Assembly: GCF_012516315.1 (NCBI RefSeq)
Contig: NZ_CP051185.1
Coordinates: 6,359,695-6,423,694, forward strand
Direction of reading: 5' to 3'
Length of the DNA: 64,000 nt
Origin: Limnospira fusiformis SAG 85.79
GTDB lineage: Bacteria; Cyanobacteriota; Cyanobacteriia; Cyanobacteriales; Microcoleaceae
The notes below the pieces were generated by a model. The model had not been told where the DNA came from and did not search any database. It saw only the letters and a list, made by a program, of their open reading frames with translations. Positions 46,027 through 55,417 of the stretch are shown here, in pieces (within the stretch, counting starts at the first letter, position 1; every line of letters begins with the position of its first letter). The position numbers and the translations under genes were made by a program.

Positions 46027-47343
46027 ATGTCTGAAACTAAATTACATATCCTTTTGGTTGATGATGAACCGGCTAACCTGGTTTTATTAGAAGATTTATT
46101 GATGGCGGAAGGTTATGACACTACCTTAGCAGAATCGGGACCTAGGGCGATTGAACTAGCTACAAATAACCCGCCAGATTTGGTGCTTTTGGATATTATG
46201 ATGCCGGATATGAATGGCTTTGAAGTTTGCGATCGCCTCCGAGAACATGACATTTTGCAAACTACTCCTATCATTTTTTTGACAGCCTTAGATGATGAGG
46301 AATCCCGCTTAAAAGGTTTGGAAAAAATGGGGGATGATTATATCACTAAACCTATTAATATCAAACTTTTGTTAGCCAAAATTCATAATATCATCAAATT
46401 ACATAAAATGCGGAATGATACTGCTAAGGTGAAGTTACAGCGACAAGTTCAGGAACAAAATCAACGCCAGTTTTCGGCTGCTTGGCAGATTAATGAAAAT
46501 TTATCAAACAAATTTCAGCTATTTGTACCCCAACAATTTTTAAAGCGGATTGCTCCCCAGGGGGTGGGATCTATTCAACTGGGAAATGTCACGGAAGAAC
46601 ACTTGACTGTCTTGTTTTGTGATATTCGCGGTTTTACTTCGATCGCTGAATCTCAACAAGCTAGAGAAACCTTTGAGTGGTTAAATGCCTTTTTTAACCA
46701 GATGAGTAATTGTATCTCCTCCCATAATGGCTTTATTGATAAATATTTGGGCGATGCAATTATGGCAGTTTTTGATAACACCAATTCCCACGCTATTGAT
46801 GCCTTAAATTCGGCTTTGATGATGAAAGACAGTTTACGGGAATTTAATCGCGATCGCCATCTTTTTAGTATCAAAGACCCTATCAGAATTGGCATTGGCA
46901 TTGATACCGGAATCGGCATGATTGGCACTTTGGGGTCAAATAGCCGCATGGATTCTACCGTTATCGGTAATGTGGTTAATACCGCCTCCCGATTAGAAGG
47001 ATTGACTAAAATTTATGGCTGTCAAATTATTGCCAGCAAATCCGCTATTGATACGGCTGAATTAATGACGCAATCCCCGGAAAATAACGAATCTTTCCAA
47101 ACTCGCTGGATTGATTGTGTCACCCCCAGAGGCAAAAAAGAACCCTTAGAAATTTATGAGGTTTTAGCTAGTCAAACCTATGCGGTGTCACCCCAAAAAA
47201 TTCTCACCCGTCCGGTGTTCGATCGCGGTACTCGTTGCTGGAGAAATGGCAACATTCAAGAAGCCTTAAAATGCTTTCAAGCGATTCTCACCCAAGACCC
47301 CAGCGATACAGTCGCTCAATACTATCTGGAGAAATGCCAATAA
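46027..47343 (+). CDS. response regulator with class III nucleotidyl cyclase domain
   Basis: A 438-aa protein. Its receiver has Asp56 (LVLLDIMMP) and a coiled linker. The class III catalytic domain (about 185-370) has metal Asps Asp198 (FCDIRGFT) and Asp242 (LGDAIMAVF), and Lys in FIDKYLGD fits an adenylate rather than guanylate pocket. The last 55 residues look TPR-like. The same C-terminal style is seen in the giant cyclase at 55418. Spirulina-type cyanobacteria have many such cyclases, and cAMP is known to stimulate their motility. The upstream hybrid kinase is the likely controller. Confidence 0.92.
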   Translation: MSETKLHILLVDDEPANLVLLEDLLMAEGYDTTLAESGPRAIELATNNPPDLVLLDIMMPDMNGFEVCDRLREHDILQTTPIIFLTALDDEESRLKGLEKMGDDYITKPINIKLLLAKIHNIIKLHKMRNDTAKVKLQRQVQEQNQRQFSAAWQINENLSNKFQLFVPQQFLKRIAPQGVGSIQLGNVTEEHLTVLFCDIRGFTSIAESQQARETFEWLNAFFNQMSNCISSHNGFIDKYLGDAIMAVFDNTNSHAIDALNSALMMKDSLREFNRDRHLFSIKDPIRIGIGIDTGIGMIGTLGSNSRMDSTVIGNVVNTASRLEGLTKIYGCQIIASKSAIDTAELMTQSPENNESFQTRWIDCVTPRGKKEPLEIYEVLASQTYAVSPQKILTRPVFDRGTRCWRNGNIQEALKCFQAILTQDPSDTVAQYYLEKCQ

Positions 47344-47706
47344 ATAATCTTCTCCGACTTCCCACCCGCCGGAATTAGTGTAGATCTGAAGGCGATCGTC
47401 TCAATTCCCCCATTCAATCATAGCCTGGGATTTTGGTGGGGCTGCACCTGATCACAAATCCCCATCCTATCTAGGGATTTCACACAGCATAATTTGGGAT
47501 AAATTGGGTTAAGAAAAGGTTAAATTTTTGCGCCCCCCATCTGTCCAGAATTTATCGCATTTTCAGCCACCCACAGCCATTTATTCCTATTCTCAGAAAC
47601 CTGGTGAACACCTCGCTACTATACACTGGGGAAATGGGGATATCATCTACACAAATGATTCTGTTATAGTGAAAAGTATCTCAAAATTTTAGTTGGACAG
47701 ATAAAA
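47344..47706. other. intergenic region upstream of the CHAD gene
   Basis: 363 bp without a gene. It contains a HIP1-like gcgatcg near 47391 and an AT-rich promoter-like segment just before 47700. Nothing else is distinctive. Confidence 0.45.
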
Positions 47707-48720
47707 ATGACTATTGATACCTCACCTCAAACCAACACCCTGGGGGAATGGGCCAGTTTGGGGATTCAGAAATATCTAAACAAAGTCCTCAGCCATGAAG
47801 CCGCCGTGTTACAAGATGAAGATCCAGAAGAATTACATCAAATGCGGGTGGGAATGAGAAGACTGCGATCGGCTGTCACTGGTTTTGCACCCGTTTTAGA
47901 TTTACCCAAAGCCGCCAGCGATGACAACATAGGGAAAATCGCACGTCGTCTGGGAGAACTCCGAGATATTGATGTTATGATCGAAGCCTTGAATAATCAA
48001 TATTATCCCACCTTAACCGAAGCCGAAAAACCCACCTTAGACAAGGTATTAATTCGCCTAGTTAAGCAACGGGGTAAAGCCTTGAAAAAAGTTCAGGCTA
48101 CTTTGGCACATCAAACATATAAAAACCTTAAACAAGACCTGCAAAACTGGCTAGATTTTCCCGTTTATACCCCCATAGAAAAGCTGCCGATTATGGGGGT
48201 ATTACCAGATTTATTACTCCCGCAAGTCAGTCAGCTATTATTACATCAAGGTTGGTTGTTTGGTATTGACAAACTAGAAACCGAGTCCGAGTCCACAGAA
48301 AACAGTTCCCAGGAAACTACCCCTAAAAAAACCATTACCAAGAAAAAACTTGAGAAACTCCTGACCACTCACGGGGATGTCTTACACAGTTTACGCAAGC
48401 AAGCCAAACGAGTCCGTTACCTCATGGCCCTATTTACCGACTTTTACGGGTCTACCTATCAAGCCTATCTCCAGGATATGAAAGATCTGCAAGAATGCCT
48501 GGGTGATATTCAAGATACCATGGTACTCGAAGCCGTTTTGGTGGCGATCGTGCGTTCCGATCTCAAGAAAAGTCTACCCACCCTCTCAAATCAGATGAGC
48601 CAAAAGCGCTATGAATCATGGCAGAGCTGGACTCAGCTACAGCGTCGATATCTAAATCCTGTAGTCCGCCAAGATTTTCACTTGACCCTTTTGCGTCCTC
48701 CAGTAGACTCTGATTCTTAA
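47707..48720 (+). CDS. CHAD domain protein
   Basis: A 337-aa helical protein. The two hallmark segments are present: HQMRVGMRRLR near residue 44 and LHSLRKQAKRVRYLM near 222. CHAD domains form a basic four-helix cavity and bind inorganic polyphosphate; some target polyphosphate granules. No CYTH domain or ppk gene is adjacent. An insertion rich in Lys, Thr and Ser lies at about 195-215. Confidence 0.88.
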   Translation: MTIDTSPQTNTLGEWASLGIQKYLNKVLSHEAAVLQDEDPEELHQMRVGMRRLRSAVTGFAPVLDLPKAASDDNIGKIARRLGELRDIDVMIEALNNQYYPTLTEAEKPTLDKVLIRLVKQRGKALKKVQATLAHQTYKNLKQDLQNWLDFPVYTPIEKLPIMGVLPDLLLPQVSQLLLHQGWLFGIDKLETESESTENSSQETTPKKTITKKKLEKLLTTHGDVLHSLRKQAKRVRYLMALFTDFYGSTYQAYLQDMKDLQECLGDIQDTMVLEAVLVAIVRSDLKKSLPTLSNQMSQKRYESWQSWTQLQRRYLNPVVRQDFHLTLLRPPVDSDS

Positions 48721-49419
48721 CCCACAGTTAACCATTATAGCCCTGACAGACCCATTTAAGCTATATTGATCCGAGAAAACCGCAGTACCTTATAAATAGG
48801 GGAGGAAAGATAACTCCTCCGTTCCTCCTCTCCATGCTTTGATCATTTTTGGCCTTTTGTATGAATAGATACATTTATTTGGGTCTCATATCCCGATATA
48901 ATATTTCCTAGACTTATGTATGGTGGAAATCTCACTGTTTAAGAGCCTAACCCAAGAAAGTGAATTTAACCTTTGGTAAATATTTGACTAGGGAAGTAAG
49001 TTTCATTTTTTATCAAGATTTAATTAATGGTTAACTGCTATACAATCTTCTGTTAACTTTTGAATCATAATGGATAGTTTAGCTTCCCTAGCCAAGTATT
49101 GAATTAAACATTTTTTTAAGATTTGCAGTTAGGGTTTGTGAACTATAACTGCTATTCTTGAGAATGAGAGTCTAAGGTTTTCGGTGTTCACTTTGGTCAG
49201 ATCTTCAAAAACAGGGTCTGTTAAGTCAATTTTGGTAAATTTAGAATGGAAATCTTAGGCATCTTGGCAAATTTCTTATACATTGTCTGTATAAGTAAGG
49301 GGTTCGTGCAAGGGTCTGGTTATATGGCGATCGCTAGAGATGATTCAACCTGTACAAACTAATTGGTCTTTCTGAGATTTCTGGGAAAGTACCAATGTCC
49401 ATCCCATGAGGCAATTAAA
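48721..49419. other. long upstream region of the GGDEF-EAL gene
   Basis: About 700 AT-rich bases with no gene. CTAGGGAAG near 48990 and CTTCCCTAG near 49083 are complementary and could form a large hairpin. The region likely holds the promoter of the two signalling genes that follow. Confidence 0.45.
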
Positions 49420-51387
49420 ATGGACAGCAACAATTTTTCACACCCTCCAAATAACTGGGGAAACTGGCAAAATTCCCCAGCAGTCTCTATCCCATCAAGT
49501 AATTTGCTGTGGGGGGGTGGAAATCGGCAAGTTGAGCCAACGGGAAGAGCATGGCAAGCATTAAGTGCAGTAGCTATAAATGCTCAGGATTTTCTAAGTA
49601 TTGCCATTTATAATTTCCAGCCAGTCGTACCCAGAATAACATTTGTTAACCCGCTATTTACAGGTAACACCGGGTATACAGCCGATGAATTTTTCAGTAA
49701 AAACCCAAGTATTATGCAAATTACCAAAACTATTCGTGAAGGCTCTAATGAGGAGAATAACACCATTTTCCATAGATTTAAGGATGTTTCAGAAGACCAA
49801 CATCTACCCGGTGGATCATCCCTAAATACCTCTGATAACGAAGGTGAATTGTCTGGTATATGGCAGTGCGAGCCATCAAGACATAAGGAAATTGTCAAAA
49901 GTCAACGGCCAGTTTTAGACGCTGACAAAAAACGACGGAGACGTGAGGAAGCTAGATTACTGATATATAAATCAACCCACGACGGGTTAACTGATTTATA
50001 TAACAGATCCTACTTTATGAGGGAACTGGACGAAGTAGTAGAACGGGCAAAAGAAGATCCCGAATACCAATTTGTGGTACTACTTTTGGATGTAGATCGG
50101 TTCAAAATAATTAATGACAGTCTCGGTCATCAAGTCGGGGATCGCCTATTAGAGGGGGTAGGAGAACGATTAAGGGAGTGCATCCCACCTTGGCATACTG
50201 TAGCGCGTCTGGGGGGAGATGAATTTGCTATTTTGTTTGATGACCTCAACAATTTAACCCAAATATCCCAGACGGCACAAAACATCCAATATCATCTACA
50301 ACAACCTATTATTTTAGGGGAACAGGAAGTCTTTAGCACTGTTAGCATTGGTATTGCGATCAGTAATGTCAGCTATAGCAACGGCAAAGAAATTCTCCGA
50401 GATGCAGACACAGCGTTATCGCAAGCGAAAAGGAAAGGAAAAGCCTGTCATGTAATATTTAACCCTACGATGCACCGCCAGGCTTGGGATCGTATGCAGC
50501 TTGAAAATGATCTGCGTCATGCCATTGAACGTCAGGAATTGCAACTACACTATCAACCGATTATTTCCCTGGAGACGCTAGAGATTATCGGCTGCGAGGC
50601 TTTAATACGTTGGGAACATCCCAAGCGAGGCTGGGTGTCTCCTAGTCAATTTATCCCCATTGCGGAAGAAACTGGACTGATCCAACCGATTGGAGAGTGG
50701 GTGCTGCGGTCCGCGTGCGAAACATTGCACCGTTGGCAGTTAATGTTTCCCCAGGGAAAACAGCCATTTATGAGTGTGAACCTATCGACGTATCAATTAA
50801 CTAACCCCCAATTAGTTAATAAGGTTCAGACAATTTTGGAAGAAACTGGCTGTGATCCCTGTAGGTTAAAACTGGAATTGACGGAAAGCACTATTGCTGA
50901 ATATGCAGAGGTGGTGGTTCCCCAAATGAGAGAACTTAGCGAATTGGGGATCAAATTATGTATTGATGACTTTGGAACTGGGTATTCTTCGCTCAGTCGC
51001 CTATATCACTTTCCGATTCATACGCTGAAGATTGATCGCTCTTTCATTGAGGGGATCGATGAATCTCAGGATCAACTAAAAATTGCTTATGCCATTGTCA
51101 ATTTAGCCCATACCCTGGGACTAGAGGTGATTGCAGAGGGTGTGGAAACTCCGGAACAAATGGCTGTATTGCAAGCCTGGGGATGCCAACTGTGCCAGGG
51201 ATATTTATTCTCTAAGGCTGTTGATGACCAGAAAATGGAACAATTCCTGAGCCAAGGCAGGATCATGCTTTCGGCTACGGAAACCTTACGAGAATGGCAG
51301 CGGTTTGCTGAAGAAATTGAAAGGCTCATCAAACCTCTAGAAAAAGGATGCCCCGGAAAAGTCAATCCTAACATTCATATTGCTTGA
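49420..51387 (+). CDS. GGDEF-EAL protein, cyclic di-GMP turnover
   Basis: 655 aa from the ATG at 49420, which has a GAGG site upstream; the frame is open from a TTG at 49363. An N-terminal PAS-like part is followed by GGDEF (motif 265-269, intact) and EAL (motif near 393, intact, with the DDFGTG segment later). The RxxD product-inhibition site before GGDEF is missing. Intact motifs allow both synthesis and breakdown of c-di-GMP; the net activity cannot be told. The PAS histidine kinase gene follows 69 bp later. Confidence 0.92.
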   Translation: MDSNNFSHPPNNWGNWQNSPAVSIPSSNLLWGGGNRQVEPTGRAWQALSAVAINAQDFLSIAIYNFQPVVPRITFVNPLFTGNTGYTADEFFSKNPSIMQITKTIREGSNEENNTIFHRFKDVSEDQHLPGGSSLNTSDNEGELSGIWQCEPSRHKEIVKSQRPVLDADKKRRRREEARLLIYKSTHDGLTDLYNRSYFMRELDEVVERAKEDPEYQFVVLLLDVDRFKIINDSLGHQVGDRLLEGVGERLRECIPPWHTVARLGGDEFAILFDDLNNLTQISQTAQNIQYHLQQPIILGEQEVFSTVSIGIAISNVSYSNGKEILRDADTALSQAKRKGKACHVIFNPTMHRQAWDRMQLENDLRHAIERQELQLHYQPIISLETLEIIGCEALIRWEHPKRGWVSPSQFIPIAEETGLIQPIGEWVLRSACETLHRWQLMFPQGKQPFMSVNLSTYQLTNPQLVNKVQTILEETGCDPCRLKLELTESTIAEYAEVVVPQMRELSELGIKLCIDDFGTGYSSLSRLYHFPIHTLKIDRSFIEGIDESQDQLKIAYAIVNLAHTLGLEVIAEGVETPEQMAVLQAWGCQLCQGYLFSKAVDDQKMEQFLSQGRIMLSATETLREWQRFAEEIERLIKPLEKGCPGKVNPNIHIA

Positions 51388-51456
51388 GGTAGCTAGGCTA
51401 CAGAAACTTTTGTGAATGTCCTAGCTAACTGAAATCGACTATTGGGAGAATTAATT

Positions 51457-53586
51457 ATGAGTGCAGAACTTTTAGGGATCCTGTTCCCCGAACCTTTGGT
51501 AGCAGCTTATCAGAGAGCAGTGGCTGATTTGACGAAAACCAAACAACAATTACATGAAAGTCAACAGGAACTTTGGGATCTTCGTCAGGTGGTCAACCGG
51601 ACCACCCCAGGAGCATGGGTAGACGAAAATGGCACACTTGTGGAAATTAACGAGGGATTTATTGAGGTTTTCGGTTACGGTGCAGAACAGTTAATCGGTA
51701 AACTGCATCCGTTGCTCAATTCTAAATGCTATAATGCGGATTTTTGGGAAGAGAAGGTCTGGTCTGTGGTTAGATCTGGCGGTGTCTGGCGCGGTGAACT
51801 GCAAAACTGTACTTTGACGGGACGAGAGGTTTGGCTGGAAACGACTATTGTACCTTTGATGAAAACAGGTGCTACCCCAGATAAGTATTGGGTACTTACC
51901 CAGGATATTACGGAACGCAAGGAAATTGAGTTGGAACTGACCCAACTTTCCTGGGTGGCGAGTCAAACTGATAATGCGGTGATTATCTGCGATCGCCATG
52001 GGAAGATTGAATGGGTTAATGAGGCGTTTACTTGGATTACAGGCTACACTCTGGAAGAGGTGAAAGGTCTAACGCCAGGGTCTTTTCTCCAGGGACCTTT
52101 GAGTGATACGGAAACTATAGGCCAAATTCGCGCCTGTCTGAAGGAACACAAGCCCTATCGTGGGGAGTTGATTAACTATAAACGCCATGGGAGTCCCTAC
52201 TGGCTGTCTATTAGCATTACTCCGATTTTTAACCACCAGGGGGATCTGACTAAGTTTATTGCGATTGAAACTGATATTAGCGATCGCAAAAAGATGGAGG
52301 AAGCCTTACGACAAAGTGAGGTGAGAAATCGCAGCCTGATTGAAGCGATCCCCGATTTAATGTTTCGTCTGAACCGAGATGGGGTGTTTCTTGACTATTT
52401 CCCGTCTAAGGATGATCGGGTGACAGAATCTAAAGAAGTTCTGGGAAAAACGGTTGAGCAAGTCTTTTCGGAGGACCTGGCCTGGTGGACACGCCACTAT
52501 TTAGAATTAACTTTAACTAGCGGACAGTCTCAGTCTGGGGAATATATGCTGCCTTTTGAGGAAGGATGGCGCACCTATGAGGCTCGCTATGTTAAAAGTG
52601 GGGATGATGTGGTTTTGGCGATCGTGCGCGATATTACGGATCGCAAGGCTATAGAGGCGGCTTTATTAGTTGAACAGCAATTGGAAAAACAAAAAGCGGC
52701 TCAACTGGAAAAAGCGTTAGACAAACTACAACGCACCCAAACCCAACTAATTCAAGCTGAAAAGCTATCGAGTTTGGGTCAAATGGTGGCGGGAGTGGCT
52801 CATGAGATTAATAATCCTCTGGCTTTCATTCATGGGAACTTAATATATTTGGATACCTGTATTAAGGATATTCAATATATGCTGTGTATGTACCATAAAT
52901 ATTACCCTGAGCCACTGCCAGAACTTAAAGAGGCTGTAGCTGATATTGATGTGGATTTTATGCTAGATGACTTACCCAAGGCTTTGGAATCAATGAAGTT
53001 GGGAACCCATCGCATTCAGGAAATTGTTACGTCCCTACGCAATTTTTCGCGACTAGATGAGGCGAAAATGAAGGCGGTTGATTTGCATGAGGGAATTGAA
53101 AGCACTTTGCTGATTTTACAAAATCGCCTGAAGGCAAAGGCGGAACAAGGGGAGACAAATATTATCCGCGATTATGGGGAACTGCCTAGGGTAGAGTGCC
53201 ATGCTTCCCAGATTAATCAGGTGTTCATGAATTTAATATCAAATGCGATCGATGCTTTGGGAAATCAACCCGCACCTAGGGAAATCAAGATTAGCACCAG
53301 GTTAGAATTGGCTGAATATGAGGAAAACATGGATATGGTTGTTGTGGAGATTTCCGACAACGGCCCCGGAATCCCGGAGTTAGTCAGACAACAGATATTT
53401 AACCCATTTTTTACTACTAAACCTGTGGGAAAAGGGACGGGATTAGGTTTGGCTATATCTCATCAAATTGTAGTAGAAAAACATGGGGGAAAAATAGAAT
53501 GTATTTCTGAACTAGGAGAAGGAACTAAGTTTATCGTTTCTCTGCCTTTGAATTGCACGAAGATTGATAGGGAACAATTAGTCTAA
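51457..53586 (+). CDS. PAS-containing sensor histidine kinase
   Basis: 709 aa from the ATG at 51457 with GGAG upstream; a TTG at 51442 opens the frame five codons earlier. It has an N-terminal helix, three PAS repeats (about 45-155, 165-280 and 290-400), then a coiled coil and a phospho-acceptor His449 in GVAHEINNPL, and HATPase_c with DNGPGIP and GTGLGLA. No transmembrane segment or receiver is present. Co-directional with the GGDEF-EAL gene, it may control c-di-GMP signalling, which is inferred from position. Confidence 0.92.
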   Translation: MSAELLGILFPEPLVAAYQRAVADLTKTKQQLHESQQELWDLRQVVNRTTPGAWVDENGTLVEINEGFIEVFGYGAEQLIGKLHPLLNSKCYNADFWEEKVWSVVRSGGVWRGELQNCTLTGREVWLETTIVPLMKTGATPDKYWVLTQDITERKEIELELTQLSWVASQTDNAVIICDRHGKIEWVNEAFTWITGYTLEEVKGLTPGSFLQGPLSDTETIGQIRACLKEHKPYRGELINYKRHGSPYWLSISITPIFNHQGDLTKFIAIETDISDRKKMEEALRQSEVRNRSLIEAIPDLMFRLNRDGVFLDYFPSKDDRVTESKEVLGKTVEQVFSEDLAWWTRHYLELTLTSGQSQSGEYMLPFEEGWRTYEARYVKSGDDVVLAIVRDITDRKAIEAALLVEQQLEKQKAAQLEKALDKLQRTQTQLIQAEKLSSLGQMVAGVAHEINNPLAFIHGNLIYLDTCIKDIQYMLCMYHKYYPEPLPELKEAVADIDVDFMLDDLPKALESMKLGTHRIQEIVTSLRNFSRLDEAKMKAVDLHEGIESTLLILQNRLKAKAEQGETNIIRDYGELPRVECHASQINQVFMNLISNAIDALGNQPAPREIKISTRLELAEYEENMDMVVVEISDNGPGIPELVRQQIFNPFFTTKPVGKGTGLGLAISHQIVVEKHGGKIECISELGEGTKFIVSLPLNCTKIDREQLV

Positions 53587-53627
53587 TGCTTGCTAAAGCT
53601 AAGGCCTCTGTAATCTCAGTCAATAAA

Positions 53628-54632
53628 TTATTGATTATCCAGATGATTCCTAGAGATAGGTAAAGGACGCATCCGACTCAGTTTATCGACGGCCCATTGC
53701 GCGGTTTCTCTGACATCGGCTTCGGGATCATCCATTGCTCTTTGGAGAATCTGGCTAGTTTGGTACATTAAATCATAAATTCGGGTTAGATCCCGAATGG
53801 CATTTTGTCGTACCTCTGGGTTTTCATCCTGCAAGGAAAAAACCAGGGCCTTACTCATGGGCTTGATACAGCGGGTGCTAATTTCTGCTAAGGCTGCCAA
53901 TATTTTGCTACGCTGCTTGGAGTCTGATGTAAATAGCAAGTTTACCAGAGGTTCGATCGCTCTGGAATCCCCCTGTTGGGCTAACTCCCAAATGGCTTTG
54001 CTGCGATGATTGGGGTTAGGATACTGTAGTTGTAAAATTAGTTCCTCAATGCGATCGATTTTGACAGGCTGGGGACTCTCGGCTACTAAGGTGGGTTCAG
54101 TGGGGACTGAAGGGGGAGGCGGCGCTTCTGTAGTAGATTCGGTGACGGGGGTAGGGGGAAGATTAATTAAACCATTCTCGGAAATGGGGGGGTCTGCTTC
54201 GGGGGGCGCTTCTATGGCTGGAAACTGTATTAAGGTCTGAGGGGAGGCGGCGGAAATTTCGGGCGCGGGTTGTGGTTGGGTAGTCTGTTGGGTTTCCTGG
54301 GACTCTTCCTCTAAGTCGGGGGTAGCCAGAAGCCGAATTAGAATAAATACAGCCCCACCGGTGACAACTACTCCACCAACTCCTAAAAGAATCAGGGCTT
54401 TTGGGAAACCTGAAAGGAATTTTACCTGATTGTTGCCATTGCTGTTACTGTTTTCCTGTGCTAAAAGCAGACTTTCAGAAGTTGTAGCGGCTAGGAAGGG
54501 AGATGGGGAGATCATCCCAGCAGTTTCCCTCAGCTGTTGCGCTACGGTTAAACTCTGGCTAGGACTAGCGGCAACTAATCCTGACCCAGTTAAACTTAGT
54601 GACAAAAATAACATTAAATGATCCAAAGCCAT
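53628..54632 (-). CDS. membrane-anchored HEAT-repeat protein
   Basis: A 334-aa protein. The first 25 residues are hydrophobic and signal-like, and a transmembrane helix lies at about 76-105. A Pro/Thr/Glu-rich linker spans about 112-190. The C-terminal 130 residues form HEAT-like repeats (QGDSRAIEPLVNLL, ENPEVRQNAI, DPEADVRETAQWAV). Such repeats resemble PBS-lyase HEAT repeats and bind other proteins. No enzyme activity is implied. The gene is convergent with the upstream kinase. Confidence 0.75.
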   Translation of the reverse strand: MALDHLMLFLSLSLTGSGLVAASPSQSLTVAQQLRETAGMISPSPFLAATTSESLLLAQENSNSNGNNQVKFLSGFPKALILLGVGGVVVTGGAVFILIRLLATPDLEEESQETQQTTQPQPAPEISAASPQTLIQFPAIEAPPEADPPISENGLINLPPTPVTESTTEAPPPPSVPTEPTLVAESPQPVKIDRIEELILQLQYPNPNHRSKAIWELAQQGDSRAIEPLVNLLFTSDSKQRSKILAALAEISTRCIKPMSKALVFSLQDENPEVRQNAIRDLTRIYDLMYQTSQILQRAMDDPEADVRETAQWAVDKLSRMRPLPISRNHLDNQ

Positions 54633-54898
54633 GAAACTTAAAGGGGGTGATAACTAAGGGCTACTTGAAAACGCGCTTTGGCTGGTTAGAGGAATGCGAT
54701 CGCCAATCTGGGCTTCATGGTAACATTTTTGTTGCGCCTTGCGGTTGATGCACCCTACGCCATATTAGCGAATTATGGGGGCGATCGCCAATCAATGGGA
54801 ATCGATAAGGGTCCCCCTGGTATAAGTCGGGTTTAGTCGGGGCTAGTTTTGGGCTATGCTTCCCTAGATCAGACAAATCTACACCAAACCAGGTTATA

Positions 54899-55140
54899 TA
54901 ATACTAATCTTAAAGCTGCTGATTTAGCGAAAGCCAAGCCAACAGACCTAACACGGCTTTATTTAAGTCAGTCACGCTATCCTAAAGGGGTGTCAACTGC
55001 GAGGAGCTAATTGGAATCATGCTAATCTCAAGGGAGTTAATCTCGTGGGTGCTGATTTGACGGAAACTGGGCTGATGATAACTTATCTCAAAAAGGCTAT
55101 GATGCCCAATAGTGAAATTCCGAGATTACCCACCATAACC
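54899..55140 (+). pseudogene. decayed pentapeptide-repeat gene fragment
   Basis: Two out-of-frame stretches encode pentapeptide-repeat sequence: NTNLKAADLAKAKPTDL in the first, then ANWNHANLKGVNLVGADL in another frame after a stop in between (around 55008). No start codon, long frame or ribosome site remains. The rest of the 54633-55417 gap contains no other gene. Confidence 0.55.
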
Positions 55141-55307
55141 TGTAAGTGCTTTTCTGGTCAACTTTCCAGCTTTTCCCATTACCTGAAAGTAGCGGCTATT
55201 TTATCGGTTTACTAATTCAGGGTTAAAAGCGATAATAGATATCCTTGTCTATCAAATGGTTATTAATCAACTAGGGAACGGCTTACAGCTTGTTCACCAG
55301 TCGCTTA

Positions 55308-55356
55308 ATACATTCCCCTCACCCTAAATCCCTCTCCCCAAGAGGTAGAGGGACTT
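55308..55356. repeat. dispersed cyanobacterial hairpin element
   Basis: A segment reading cccctcaccctaaatccc, followed by CCCTCTCCCC-loop-GGTAGAGGG, matches a sequence style commonly scattered between genes in filamentous cyanobacteria. It is a short stem-loop upstream of the giant kinase gene. Confidence 0.4.
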
Positions 55357-55417
55357 TGAGAGGTGATCAGATGATTTATGAACAGGCTGTAACGGGGAAA
55401 ACGGGAAAGATAGCAGC

